Assembly (NCBI GenBank): GCA_945876405.1
Contig: CAMCOJ010000110.1
Coordinates: 1-7,039, forward strand
Origin: an uncultured Ruminococcus sp.
Lineage (GTDB): Bacteria; Bacillota; Clostridia; Oscillospirales; Ruminococcaceae
Length of the DNA: 7,039 nucleotides
Direction: 5' to 3'
This document shows positions 1 to 5,782 of this stretch, in pieces. The notes under the pieces are model-generated. The model was not told the DNA's origin. It ran no database searches and saw nothing but the letters and a program-made list of their open reading frames with translations. Numbering within the stretch: the stretch's first letter is position 1; each line of letters starts with the position of its first letter. Made by a program: the position numbers and the translations under genes.

Positions 1-1621
1 AGACAGCTACAAGGCTTTCTCCGCAGTAAATCTTACGAAGTTTTGGTTTTTCAATCTTGCCTGTTGGATTTCTTGGTACGTTGGCAAATATTATCTTATG
101 AGGACGCTTGTATCTCGGCATAGCCTTGCAGAACTCTTCAATCTCTTCTTCTGTGCAGGACATATCAGGCTTAATTTCGATAATGGCTGCTGTGATCTCG
201 CCGAGTCTGTGATCAGGAAGACCGATAACGGCAACGTCTTTTATTTTGTTGTTCGAACGGAGAAAGTCCTCTATCTGAACAGGGTAAATATTTTCACCGC
301 CGCTTATGATTACGTCTTTCTTCCTGTCAACAAGATAGATGAATCCGTCTTCATCTTCCTGAGCCATATCGCCTGTAAAAAGCCAGCCGTCCACAAGTAC
401 TTCATCAGTAGCCTTCTGGTCCTTGTAGTAACAGGTCATAACACCAGGTCCTTTTACAGCGAGTTCCCCAACTTCACCCTTAGGAACGGTGTTTCTGTTT
501 TCATCAACTATACGAACCTCCCAACCGAATCCCGGAATGCCGATAGCACCGACTTTATGTATGTTTTCAACCCCGAGATGCACACAGCCAGGTCCAATTG
601 ATTCAGACAGACCGTAGTTTGTATCGTACTGGTGGTCAGGGAACACTGCTTTCCATCTCTTTATAAGACTCGGAGGAACAGGCTGTGCACCGATATGCAT
701 AAGTCTCCACTGTTTTGTTTCGTACTCATCAAGGTTAATTTCTCCGCTGTCTATTGCATCAAGAATATCCTGTGCCCACGGAACGAGCAGCCATACTATG
801 GTGCATTTTTCATCTGATACAGCCTGAAGAATATTTTTAGGCTTTACACCCTTGAGAAGAACAGCCTTTGAACCTGATATAAGGCTTCCGAACCAGTGCA
901 TTTTTGCACCGGTATGGTACAGAGGCGGAATGCAGAGAAATACGTCATCTTCGGTCTGTCCGTGATGGTTCTGTTCAACGCGGCATGAGTGCATAAGGCT
1001 TTCATGATTGTGCAGGATAGCCTTAGGAAAACCTGTTGTACCTGATGAGAAGTATATGGCTGCATCGTCACTGTCTGTAAGTTTTATATCAGGTGCTGTA
1101 CTGCTGTGATTTGCTGCGAGGTGAAGGTAGTTTTCGGCAAAAGTTGGACAGTTGTCTCCAACATAGAACAAAAGTTTTACCTTTGGAATACTGTCGCATA
1201 TTTCTTCCATACGTCCGATGAATTCAGGTCCGAAAACTATGGCATTGGTGTCGGCAAGTTCAAGGCAGTATTTTATTTCCCCTGATGTGTATCTGTAGTT
1301 AAGCGGTACGGCTAGTGCTCCTGTTTTCAGAATTCCGAAGTAAACCGGAAGCCATTCGAGTCCGTTCATCAGGAGGATGCCTACTTTATCACCTTTTTTG
1401 ATTCCGCGGCTGATAAGGAGGTTTGCACATCTGTTTGCTTTTTCGTTGAAAACGCTCCATGTAATTTCACGGCGGTATGTTTCAGATGAGCCCTGTTCTA
1501 TAAGTTCGTATTCTTTCCAGGTAACCCTTCTCATTTCCTGGATTTCAGGGTTTATTTCAACGAGTGCAGTTTTGTCGCTTAGTTTTTCTGCATTCTGTTC
1601 AAGTAGTTCTGTAATTGGCAT
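1..1621 (-). CDS. Acyl-CoA synthetase-like AMP-forming ligase (3' end cut off)
   Basis: Translating the minus strand from the ATG at 1619-1621 gives 540 residues with no stop before the window edge, so only the extreme C-terminus is missing (family members are usually about 500-560 residues). It belongs to the ANL adenylating superfamily, which activates a carboxylic acid with ATP to an acyl-AMP and usually then forms the CoA thioester. Visible motifs are the P-loop-like YFSSGTTGFPK (residues 190-200), YGLSES, the TGD motif (416-418), the hinge DRKKDVIISGGENIYP (from residue 432) and PTGK with the adenylation lysine at about residue 522. The start follows GAAAGGA at 1631-1637 with an 8-base gap. 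No signal peptide or membrane segment was seen, so it is probably cytoplasmic. It starts 22 bases after asnA and may be co-transcribed. The acid substrate cannot be read from the sequence; medium- or long-chain fatty acids or aromatic acids are all possible. The family is very sure, the substrate unknown. Confidence 0.9.
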   Translation of the reverse strand, partial: MPITELLEQNAEKLSDKTALVEINPEIQEMRRVTWKEYELIEQGSSETYRREITWSVFNEKANRCANLLISRGIKKGDKVGILLMNGLEWLPVYFGILKTGALAVPLNYRYTSGEIKYCLELADTNAIVFGPEFIGRMEEICDSIPKVKLLFYVGDNCPTFAENYLHLAANHSSTAPDIKLTDSDDAAIYFSSGTTGFPKAILHNHESLMHSCRVEQNHHGQTEDDVFLCIPPLYHTGAKMHWFGSLISGSKAVLLKGVKPKNILQAVSDEKCTIVWLLVPWAQDILDAIDSGEINLDEYETKQWRLMHIGAQPVPPSLIKRWKAVFPDHQYDTNYGLSESIGPGCVHLGVENIHKVGAIGIPGFGWEVRIVDENRNTVPKGEVGELAVKGPGVMTCYYKDQKATDEVLVDGWLFTGDMAQEDEDGFIYLVDRKKDVIISGGENIYPVQIEDFLRSNNKIKDVAVIGLPDHRLGEITAAIIEIKPDMSCTEEEIEEFCKAMPRYKRPHKIIFANVPRNPTGKIEKPKLRKIYCGESLVAV

Positions 1622-1643
1622 TATATTATGTCCTTTCAAAAAA

Positions 1644-2657
1644 TCAGAGGAGTGTGATTCCGTGGTCGGCGCATTTTCTGGTCATTTCTTCAGGCCAGAT
1701 GGAGGACTGGACTTCGCCGATGTGGGCTTTTTCGAGGAGGAACATGCAGAGTCTTGACTGACCGATACCGCCACCGATTGTAAGCGGGAGAGTTCCTTCT
1801 GCAATCATCTTATGATATGGGAATTTCATTCTGTCCTCTGCACCACATTCTGCAAGCTGGCGTTTAAGGGCATCTTCATCAACTCTGATACCCATTGATG
1901 AGATTTCAAGTGCGTTGCCGAGAACTTCATTCCATACGAAGATGTCGCCGTTAAGTGTCCAGTCATCGTAGTCAGGAGCTCTGCCGTCATGCTTTTCGCC
2001 GCTTGCAAGTTTTCCGCCAATCTGCATAATAAATACAGTCCTGTGTTCCTTGGTGATAAGGCGTTCACGTTCTCTGGCAGTTTTGTCCGGATACATATTT
2101 TCAAGTTCCTGAGTTGTTATGAAGAACGGTGATTCGCATATATCTGCCTTAAGCTGAGGATAACGAAGGCTGACTTTTCTCTTTGTATATGACACAGCCT
2201 TTACTATAGCTTTTACAGTATCCTTAAGAAATTCTATATTGCGCTGATCACGTGTAATTACCTTTTCCCAGTCCCACTGGTCAACAAAAACTGAGTGTGT
2301 GTTGTCAGTGTCATCATCACGTCTGATGGCATTCATATCTGTGTAGATTCCTTCGCCCGGTTTGTATCCGTAGCGGTAAAGGGCCATTCTCTTCCACTTT
2401 GCAAGAGACTGAACCACTTCGGCTTCCGTTCCGTCAATTTCCCTGATGTCAAAGCTAACCTTTCTTTCCACACCGTTAAGGTCATCGTTTATACCGCTTT
2501 CTTTTGTAACGATAAGAGGAGCAGATACACGGTCAAGTGTTACAGCAAACGAAAGTGCCTGCTGAAAAACGTCTTTGATATATTTGATTGCGTGCTGTGT
2601 TTCTCTGAGTGTGAGCGCTGGTTTGTAACCTTCCGGTAAGTAAAGTGATTTTGCCAT
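1644..2657 (-). CDS. asnA: Aspartate--ammonia ligase (asparagine synthetase A)
   Basis: This gene encodes 337 residues, close to the roughly 330 usual for AsnA. The enzyme makes asparagine from aspartate, ammonia and ATP via beta-aspartyl-AMP in the cytoplasm. Its fold is that of class II aminoacyl-tRNA synthetase catalytic cores. Family-typical stretches are LPEGYKPALTLRETQ near the N-terminus, VERKVSFDI (63-71), VVQSLAKWKRMAL (81-93), the GEGIYTDMNAIRRD region (101-114), VFVDQWDWEKVI, LNGDIFVW (235-242) and the motif-3-like GGGIGQSRLCMFLL (295-308). An in-frame ATG nine bases upstream (2664-2666) overlaps the ribosome binding site GAAAGGA (2666-2672), so the ATG at 2657 is preferred; it leaves an 8-base gap and gives MAKSLYLPEG. 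The gene follows asnS by 175 bases and precedes the AMP-forming ligase by 22. No convincing promoter was found in the spacer, so read-through from the asnS T-box promoter is the likeliest route of expression. Confidence 0.96.
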   Translation of the reverse strand: MAKSLYLPEGYKPALTLRETQHAIKYIKDVFQQALSFAVTLDRVSAPLIVTKESGINDDLNGVERKVSFDIREIDGTEAEVVQSLAKWKRMALYRYGYKPGEGIYTDMNAIRRDDDTDNTHSVFVDQWDWEKVITRDQRNIEFLKDTVKAIVKAVSYTKRKVSLRYPQLKADICESPFFITTQELENMYPDKTARERERLITKEHRTVFIMQIGGKLASGEKHDGRAPDYDDWTLNGDIFVWNEVLGNALEISSMGIRVDEDALKRQLAECGAEDRMKFPYHKMIAEGTLPLTIGGGIGQSRLCMFLLEKAHIGEVQSSIWPEEMTRKCADHGITLL

Positions 2658-2678
2658 GATTATCATCCTTTCAAGAAA

Positions 2679-2714
2679 TATAGTGAAGTCAAAATAAATT
2701 TGACTTTCACTATA
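2679..2714 (-). repeat. AT-rich inverted repeat just upstream of the asnA ribosome binding site
   Basis: The arms TATAGTGAAGTCAAA (2679-2693) and TTTGACTTTCACTATA (2699-2714) are complementary except for one bulged base, with a 5-base loop. In the asnA transcript the hairpin would end about six bases before the ribosome binding site. The TTTCTT that follows is too poor a U-tract for a convincing terminator. It could be an mRNA stabiliser or processing site, or a DNA operator. Confidence 0.6.
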
Positions 2715-2731
2715 ATCATTTTATTTATATT

Positions 2732-2774
2732 GCCTTGCACATCCGATGACTGCGTCATCTCCGTGCAGATCGGC
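2732..2774 (-). repeat. Nested inverted repeat in the asnA leader
   Basis: Three helices nest around a 3-base loop: GCC/GGC (2732-2734 with 2772-2774), TGCAC/GTGCA (2736-2740 with 2763-2767) and GATGAC/GTCATC (2745-2750 with 2754-2759), with a small asymmetric internal loop. A competing pairing also exists in which CCGAT (2743-2747) pairs with ATCGG (2769-2773) and the adjacent CTGC/GCAG pair. It is GC-richer than its surroundings, which fits selection for RNA structure. Function is unknown. Confidence 0.55.
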
Positions 2775-2776
2775 TA

Positions 2777-2824
2777 ATAGTAAACGCAATTTATTTATTG
2801 CGTTTACTATATATATGGTAAACG
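2777..2824 (-). repeat. Perfect 14-bp hairpin plus a third copy of the GTAAACG arm
   Basis: The arms 2777-2790 and 2797-2810 are perfectly complementary over 14 bp around a 6-base loop (TTATTT). A third element, GTAAACG at 2818-2824, can pair with CGTTTAC at 2801-2807, so the central arm has two mutually exclusive partners. The T-run on the minus strand lies before the hairpin rather than after it, which argues against a standard terminator for asnS. It could instead be an mRNA 3'-end stabiliser, an attenuator-like switch or a pair of operator sites. Confidence 0.6.
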
Positions 2825-2832
2825 AAAAAAAA

Positions 2833-4203
2833 TTATCTTATGCTTCCTACTGTTCTTGGGTAAAGAGTTACGTCTCTGATGTTTGAAACACCTGTTACGT
2901 ACATAATAAGACGTTCAAATCCAAGACCAAAACCGCCGTGAGGAACAGAGCCGAATTTTCTGAGATCAAGGTAGTCGCTGTAGAGACTGAGATTCATACT
3001 TCTTTCGTTCATGGCAGCAACAAGCTTGTCATAGTCAGCTTCTCTCTCGCTTCCGCCGATGATTTCGCCGACACCAGGCACGAGGAGGTCAACTGCGGCA
3101 ACTGTCTTTCCGTCCGGGTTCTGTTTCATGTAGAACGACTTGATTTCCTTCGGATAGTCAGTTACGAAAACAGCCTTCTTGAATACCTTTTCAGCAATGT
3201 ATCTTTCGTGCTCTGTCTGGAGGTCACAGCCCCATGATACAGGGTATACAAAGTCTTCACCTGATTCCTGAAGAAGTTTGATAGCATCTGTATATGATAC
3301 AACACCGAAGTCGTGTGATATGAGTTCTTCAAGTCTTTCGATTATTCCCTTTTCAAAATGATCATCAAAGAACTGCATCTCGTCTTTGCATGTGTCAAGA
3401 AGTTCACGAATAACCGTCTTGAGCATGTCTTCAGCCATCTCAATAATATCAGGGAGTTCAGCGAATGCTACTTCCGGTTCAACATGCCAGAATTCTGCAA
3501 GGTGCTTTGGTGTGTTTGAGTTTTCTGCACGGAAACTTGGCCCGAAGGTGTAAATCTTTCCGAGAGCCATTGCTGCAACTTCGCCTTCAAGCTGACCTGA
3601 AACGCTCAGACCTGCACGTTTACCGAAGAAATCGTCATTGTAGTAGTCTTCTTCGGTTTTGTAGTCCTGTGAATAACCGATTGTTGTTACCTGGAACATT
3701 TCGCCGGCACCTTCGCAGTCACTTCCGGTGATAAGAGGAGTGTTTATATAAACATAGTTTCTGTTCTGGAAGTATCTGTGGATTGATTCAGCAAGTACCG
3801 AACGGACACGGAGAACAGCATTGAATGTATTGGTACGTCCTCTGAGGTGAGGCATTGTTCGTAAGAATTCGAGAGTGTGTCTCTTCTTCTGGAGAGGGTA
3901 TTCAAGCGGACAGTCTCCGATTAATTCAATAGATGAAGCGTTGATTTCAACTGCAGCCTGACGAGCTTCAACTACTGTACCTTCAACTTTTACTGAAGCT
4001 CCGAGTCTCAGTGCGTTTTCATATTCGATATCAGATGTTTTGTCAATAACTATCTGGAGATGCTTGAGTGAAGTTCCGTCATTGAGTTCGATAAAAGCAA
4101 CGTTTTTTGAATTTCTTGCTGTTCGTACCCAGCCGCATACTGTTACTGTTTTTCCGATAAAGGAAGGGTTTGTTATTATCTCTTTGATATCTGTGTGTTT
4201 CAT
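2833..4203 (-). CDS. asnS: Asparagine--tRNA ligase
   Basis: This gene encodes 456 residues, normal for bacterial AsnRS. The enzyme attaches asparagine to tRNA-Asn using ATP in the cytoplasm. An N-terminal OB-fold anticodon-binding domain is visible (about residues 17-100, with VTVCGWVRTARNSKNVAFIEL and NDGTSLKHLQIV). The class IIb catalytic core follows, with motif 2 around FRAENSNTPKHLAEFWHVEPE (about residues 224-244) and motif 3 GGFGLGFERLIMYV (423-436). FRAENSNTPKHLAEFW separates it from the aspartyl enzyme, where the residues after FRAE differ. The start is set by GAAAGGA at 4212-4218 with an 8-base gap. It is the first gene after an asparagine-specific T-box leader, so it should be induced when uncharged tRNA-Asn accumulates. 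A direct AsnRS plus AsnA suggests the cell makes free asparagine and charges it directly. The indirect amidation route cannot be excluded from this window. Confidence 0.97.
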   Translation of the reverse strand: MKHTDIKEIITNPSFIGKTVTVCGWVRTARNSKNVAFIELNDGTSLKHLQIVIDKTSDIEYENALRLGASVKVEGTVVEARQAAVEINASSIELIGDCPLEYPLQKKRHTLEFLRTMPHLRGRTNTFNAVLRVRSVLAESIHRYFQNRNYVYINTPLITGSDCEGAGEMFQVTTIGYSQDYKTEEDYYNDDFFGKRAGLSVSGQLEGEVAAMALGKIYTFGPSFRAENSNTPKHLAEFWHVEPEVAFAELPDIIEMAEDMLKTVIRELLDTCKDEMQFFDDHFEKGIIERLEELISHDFGVVSYTDAIKLLQESGEDFVYPVSWGCDLQTEHERYIAEKVFKKAVFVTDYPKEIKSFYMKQNPDGKTVAAVDLLVPGVGEIIGGSEREADYDKLVAAMNERSMNLSLYSDYLDLRKFGSVPHGGFGLGFERLIMYVTGVSNIRDVTLYPRTVGSIR

Positions 4204-4217
4204 AGTAATTATCCTTT

Positions 4218-4259
4218 CAAAAAAATAACTCCCGTCCTGTAATAAAAACAGGACGGGAG
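4218..4259 (-). terminator. T-box intrinsic terminator upstream of asnS
   Basis: A perfect 12-bp stem (4229-4240 with 4248-4259, GC-rich) with a 7-base loop is followed on the minus strand by TTATTTTTTT. It lies between the T-box sequence and the asnS ribosome binding site and is disrupted when the antiterminator forms. Confidence 0.95.
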
Positions 4260-4478
4260 AAAAATCTTCCGTGGTGCCACCTGAATTACTGTATAAAATA
4301 CAGTCACTCTGCTTTGCGTAACGTGCAAAATACGTCGCCCCTAATAACTCGGCTGAGCTTTCAGTTTGCTGCTCCCGGGTGTTATTCGCACAGACTCCGG
4401 TATGCGGTTTTCACTGCCCCGCACTCACTTTGACTGATTTTCTGTATTACTTCTCCCGATCGATGCATTTACGTTTAT
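4219..4478 (-). ncRNA. T-box riboswitch (tRNA-Asn sensing) controlling asnS
   Basis: This 5' leader of asnS binds tRNA-Asn during transcription. Stem I has an AGTA box (4448-4451) facing GAAT plus the specifier AAC (4381-4383), an Asn codon followed by the usual purine. The specifier loop is closed by CGGG/CCCG below (4455-4458 with 4376-4379) and ACAGA/TCTGT above. A 7-bp hairpin at 4288-4304 fits stem III. The T-box bulge TGGCACC (4273-4279) contains TGGC, complementary to the GCCA end expected for tRNA-Asn (discriminator G). The antiterminator pairs CAGG and ACGG around that bulge with CCGTCCTG (4249-4256). That segment is also the 5' arm of the terminator, so the two folds exclude each other. 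Uncharged tRNA-Asn should allow read-through; charged tRNA should stop transcription. The 5' end is inferred from the promoter. Confidence 0.96.
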
Positions 4479-4484
4479 AAAATA

Positions 4485-4513
4485 ATTATATCATCAGAGA
4501 GCAGGTATGTCAA
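4485..4513 (-). promoter_or_regulatory. Sigma-A promoter of the asnS T-box transcript
   Basis: On the minus strand, TTGACA (4508-4513) and TATAAT (4485-4490) are separated by exactly 17 bases, a perfect vegetative consensus. Transcription should start near 4478, giving a leader of about 275 bases. A perfect promoter upstream of a T-box fits constitutive initiation with control at termination. Confidence 0.9.
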
Positions 4514-4556
4514 TGATTTTTTTTGCAGGGATTTGTGGTTTTTCTGTCCGCATTCG

Positions 4557-5573
4557 CTATTCGGCAACAAGGGTGAATGAATGATTTTCTCTGTTGTAGA
4601 AGAATACGTTGTCGGAGAGTGTGTCTTCAGGACCAAAGGTTCTGTTGGTTGCTCTGACATGACGGCGTATACTGGAGGGTTCTATTGTGCCTTTTTTATG
4701 TATCATGGCTTCATGGATGCTTGTGAAGGCAACGTAAAAGCTGTCGTCAAACATTTCGGCGATTTTTTCCTTTACACCCGGGTAGAACATCGCTATGGCA
4801 CCGTTTGTTTTTCTTGTTGTAGTTACGAGAGGGATGGTTTCCGGTTTAAGCGGATGCGGGCTGTAATCGGCTGACATAAAGGCACTTTCGGAATCAGAAG
4901 TGTTTTCTATCTCAAGAAGGTTGGTGTACAGTCTCGGCATGGCGAAAACATTTGTATTCAGAAGCGTTGACATCATAAGGTTGTCCGTGTCGATATTCCA
5001 TTTTTCAAAAACCGACTTAGGTATTTTTACCGTGTTAAGACAGTTGTTTTCTGCATCATCAAGTACAACGGCATAGAGTACAAGTGCTATATCACCGATG
5101 CACTTGTAAACATAGTTCTCAAGCTGTGCAAGGTTGTTTTTAAGATTAAGAGGTCTGATAATCAGTTTGTCCCTGATTTTTTCATAACTGTCCATGCATG
5201 AAATAATTTCCGATGCACTGGATTCGATGTGTCTTGCATAGTCAAGACTTTCATAAACCTGTTTTTCAACTCCGTCCCAGCCTTTCTTGCAGAAAAGGTC
5301 GTAGAGCTGGTTTATGTCGAACCTCAGGAAGTTGTTCTTTTCTTCTCCGCATCTGCACGGAATTTTTATCTCGGCAAAATCACCCAGAAGTCTGCTGTCC
5401 TCCACGTGGAAGTATTTCAGGTTTGTGTTTCTGATAAACATATCAGTGTCCCTGTCATCCGGAGCGGCTACTTCACCTTTAAGATGAAGTGTGAGTTCGG
5501 CTTCGGCTTCATTGAAAACCGGTGAGTCAAAGACTCTTTCCATAAGTTCTTCAAAAAAAGTTTCGTAGTTCAT
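4557..5573 (-). CDS. DUF5688-like protein of unknown function
   Basis: This gene encodes 338 residues with no signal peptide or membrane helix, so it is probably cytoplasmic. From memory of the family, it resembles DUF5688, frequent and often multi-copy in Ruminococcus and Lachnospiraceae. The resemblance lies in the overall length, the N-terminal FFEEL helix, the central LIIRPLNLKNNLAQLENYVY stretch (about 137-156) followed by the DIALVLYAVV strand, NGAIAMFYPGVKEKIAE (257-273), FYVAFTSIHEAMI (279-291) and C-terminal LSDNVFFYNRENHSF (319-333). No catalytic motif was recognised. The ATG at 5573 is chosen because AAGGAG (5582-5587) precedes it by 8 bases. A longer in-frame start at 5651 lies upstream of the predicted transcription start and lacks a ribosome binding site. 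It has its own promoter, is divergent from the HD-GYP gene and shows no functional tie to the asn cluster. I saw no clear terminator between its stop and the asnS promoter. Confidence 0.8.
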   Translation of the reverse strand: MNYETFFEELMERVFDSPVFNEAEAELTLHLKGEVAAPDDRDTDMFIRNTNLKYFHVEDSRLLGDFAEIKIPCRCGEEKNNFLRFDINQLYDLFCKKGWDGVEKQVYESLDYARHIESSASEIISCMDSYEKIRDKLIIRPLNLKNNLAQLENYVYKCIGDIALVLYAVVLDDAENNCLNTVKIPKSVFEKWNIDTDNLMMSTLLNTNVFAMPRLYTNLLEIENTSDSESAFMSADYSPHPLKPETIPLVTTTRKTNGAIAMFYPGVKEKIAEMFDDSFYVAFTSIHEAMIHKKGTIEPSSIRRHVRATNRTFGPEDTLSDNVFFYNRENHSFTLVAE

Positions 5574-5604
5574 GTGCTTTTCTCCTTGTAATAAAAATGA
5601 TTTT

Positions 5605-5626
5605 ATGGAAATTAATTTCATTCCAT
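5605..5626. promoter_or_regulatory. Palindrome at the predicted start site of the DUF5688-like gene
   Basis: ATGGAA (5605-5610) and TTCCAT (5621-5626) form an inverted repeat. Within it lies a perfect 12-base palindrome, GAAATTAATTTC (5608-5619). It covers roughly +1 to +21 of the predicted minus-strand transcript, a position typical of repressor operators. It could also simply be an AT-rich hairpin in the 5' UTR. No regulator is identified. Confidence 0.4.
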
Positions 5627-5632
5627 GAACAT

Positions 5633-5661
5633 AGTATAACATATCTTTCAAATAATGTCAA
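5633..5661 (-). promoter_or_regulatory. Sigma-A promoter of the DUF5688-like gene
   Basis: On the minus strand, TTGACA (5656-5661) and TATACT (5633-5638) are separated by 17 bases, near consensus. Predicted initiation is around 5626, giving a leader of about 53 bases before the ATG at 5573. Confidence 0.85.
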
Positions 5662-5698
5662 CCATAAAATTACAAAATTCCTTAAAAATCTCACTGTG

Positions 5699-5727
5699 TT
5701 GACAAATTTGTTTATTTCGTATATAAT
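5699..5727 (+). promoter_or_regulatory. Sigma-A promoter of the HD-GYP gene
   Basis: TTGACA (5699-5704) and TATAAT (5722-5727) are separated by 17 bases, a perfect consensus. Transcription probably starts near 5734, leaving a leader of about 49 bases. The region between this -35 and the divergent -35 (5662-5698) is rich in A-tracts and could help both promoters. Confidence 0.9.
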
Positions 5728-5782
5728 GAAATTAAAAAATACTAATAAATGTAACTTAATTAACAGATTATGGGGGATTTGG

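Larger units (their letters stand above)
2667..2832 (-). other. asnS-asnA spacer / asnA leader
   Basis: This AT-rich stretch between the asnS stop and the asnA ribosome binding site carries no ORF that looks real. In the asnA direction it holds, in order, a run of eight T directly after the asnS stop, a 14-bp perfect hairpin, a GC-richer nested hairpin and an AT-rich hairpin just before the ribosome binding site. No GGTGGNACC T-box sequence is present, and no hairpin is followed by a good U-run, so it is neither a second T-box nor an obvious terminator. No -35/-10 pair close to consensus was found on the minus strand. Function is unknown: RNA stability, processing or protein binding are possibilities. 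Confidence 0.6.

Noticed and set aside
98..601. Plus-strand open frame of 167 residues, and similar open frames opposite asnA and asnS (for example 1377-1757, 2295-2639 and 2938-3237)
   Set aside because: They lie antisense to clearly conserved genes, have no recognisable domains and lack convincing ribosome binding sites.
2777..2810. Perfect hairpin as the asnS intrinsic terminator
   Set aside because: On the minus strand it is followed by TAGCCGATC, not a U-run; the T8 run lies on the wrong side.
2667..2832. A second T-box controlling asnA
   Set aside because: No GGTGGNACC-like T-box sequence, no AGTA/specifier arrangement and no terminator with a U-tract.
5574..5651. Longer N-terminus for the DUF5688-like protein starting at 5651
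   Set aside because: That ATG lies between the -35 and -10 boxes, upstream of the predicted transcript start, and has no ribosome binding site; the start at 5573 has a good one.
5728..5782. Riboswitch in the HD-GYP leader, such as a cyclic-di-GMP aptamer
   Set aside because: The leader is only about 49 bases, AT-rich and without stable helices, too short for known aptamers.
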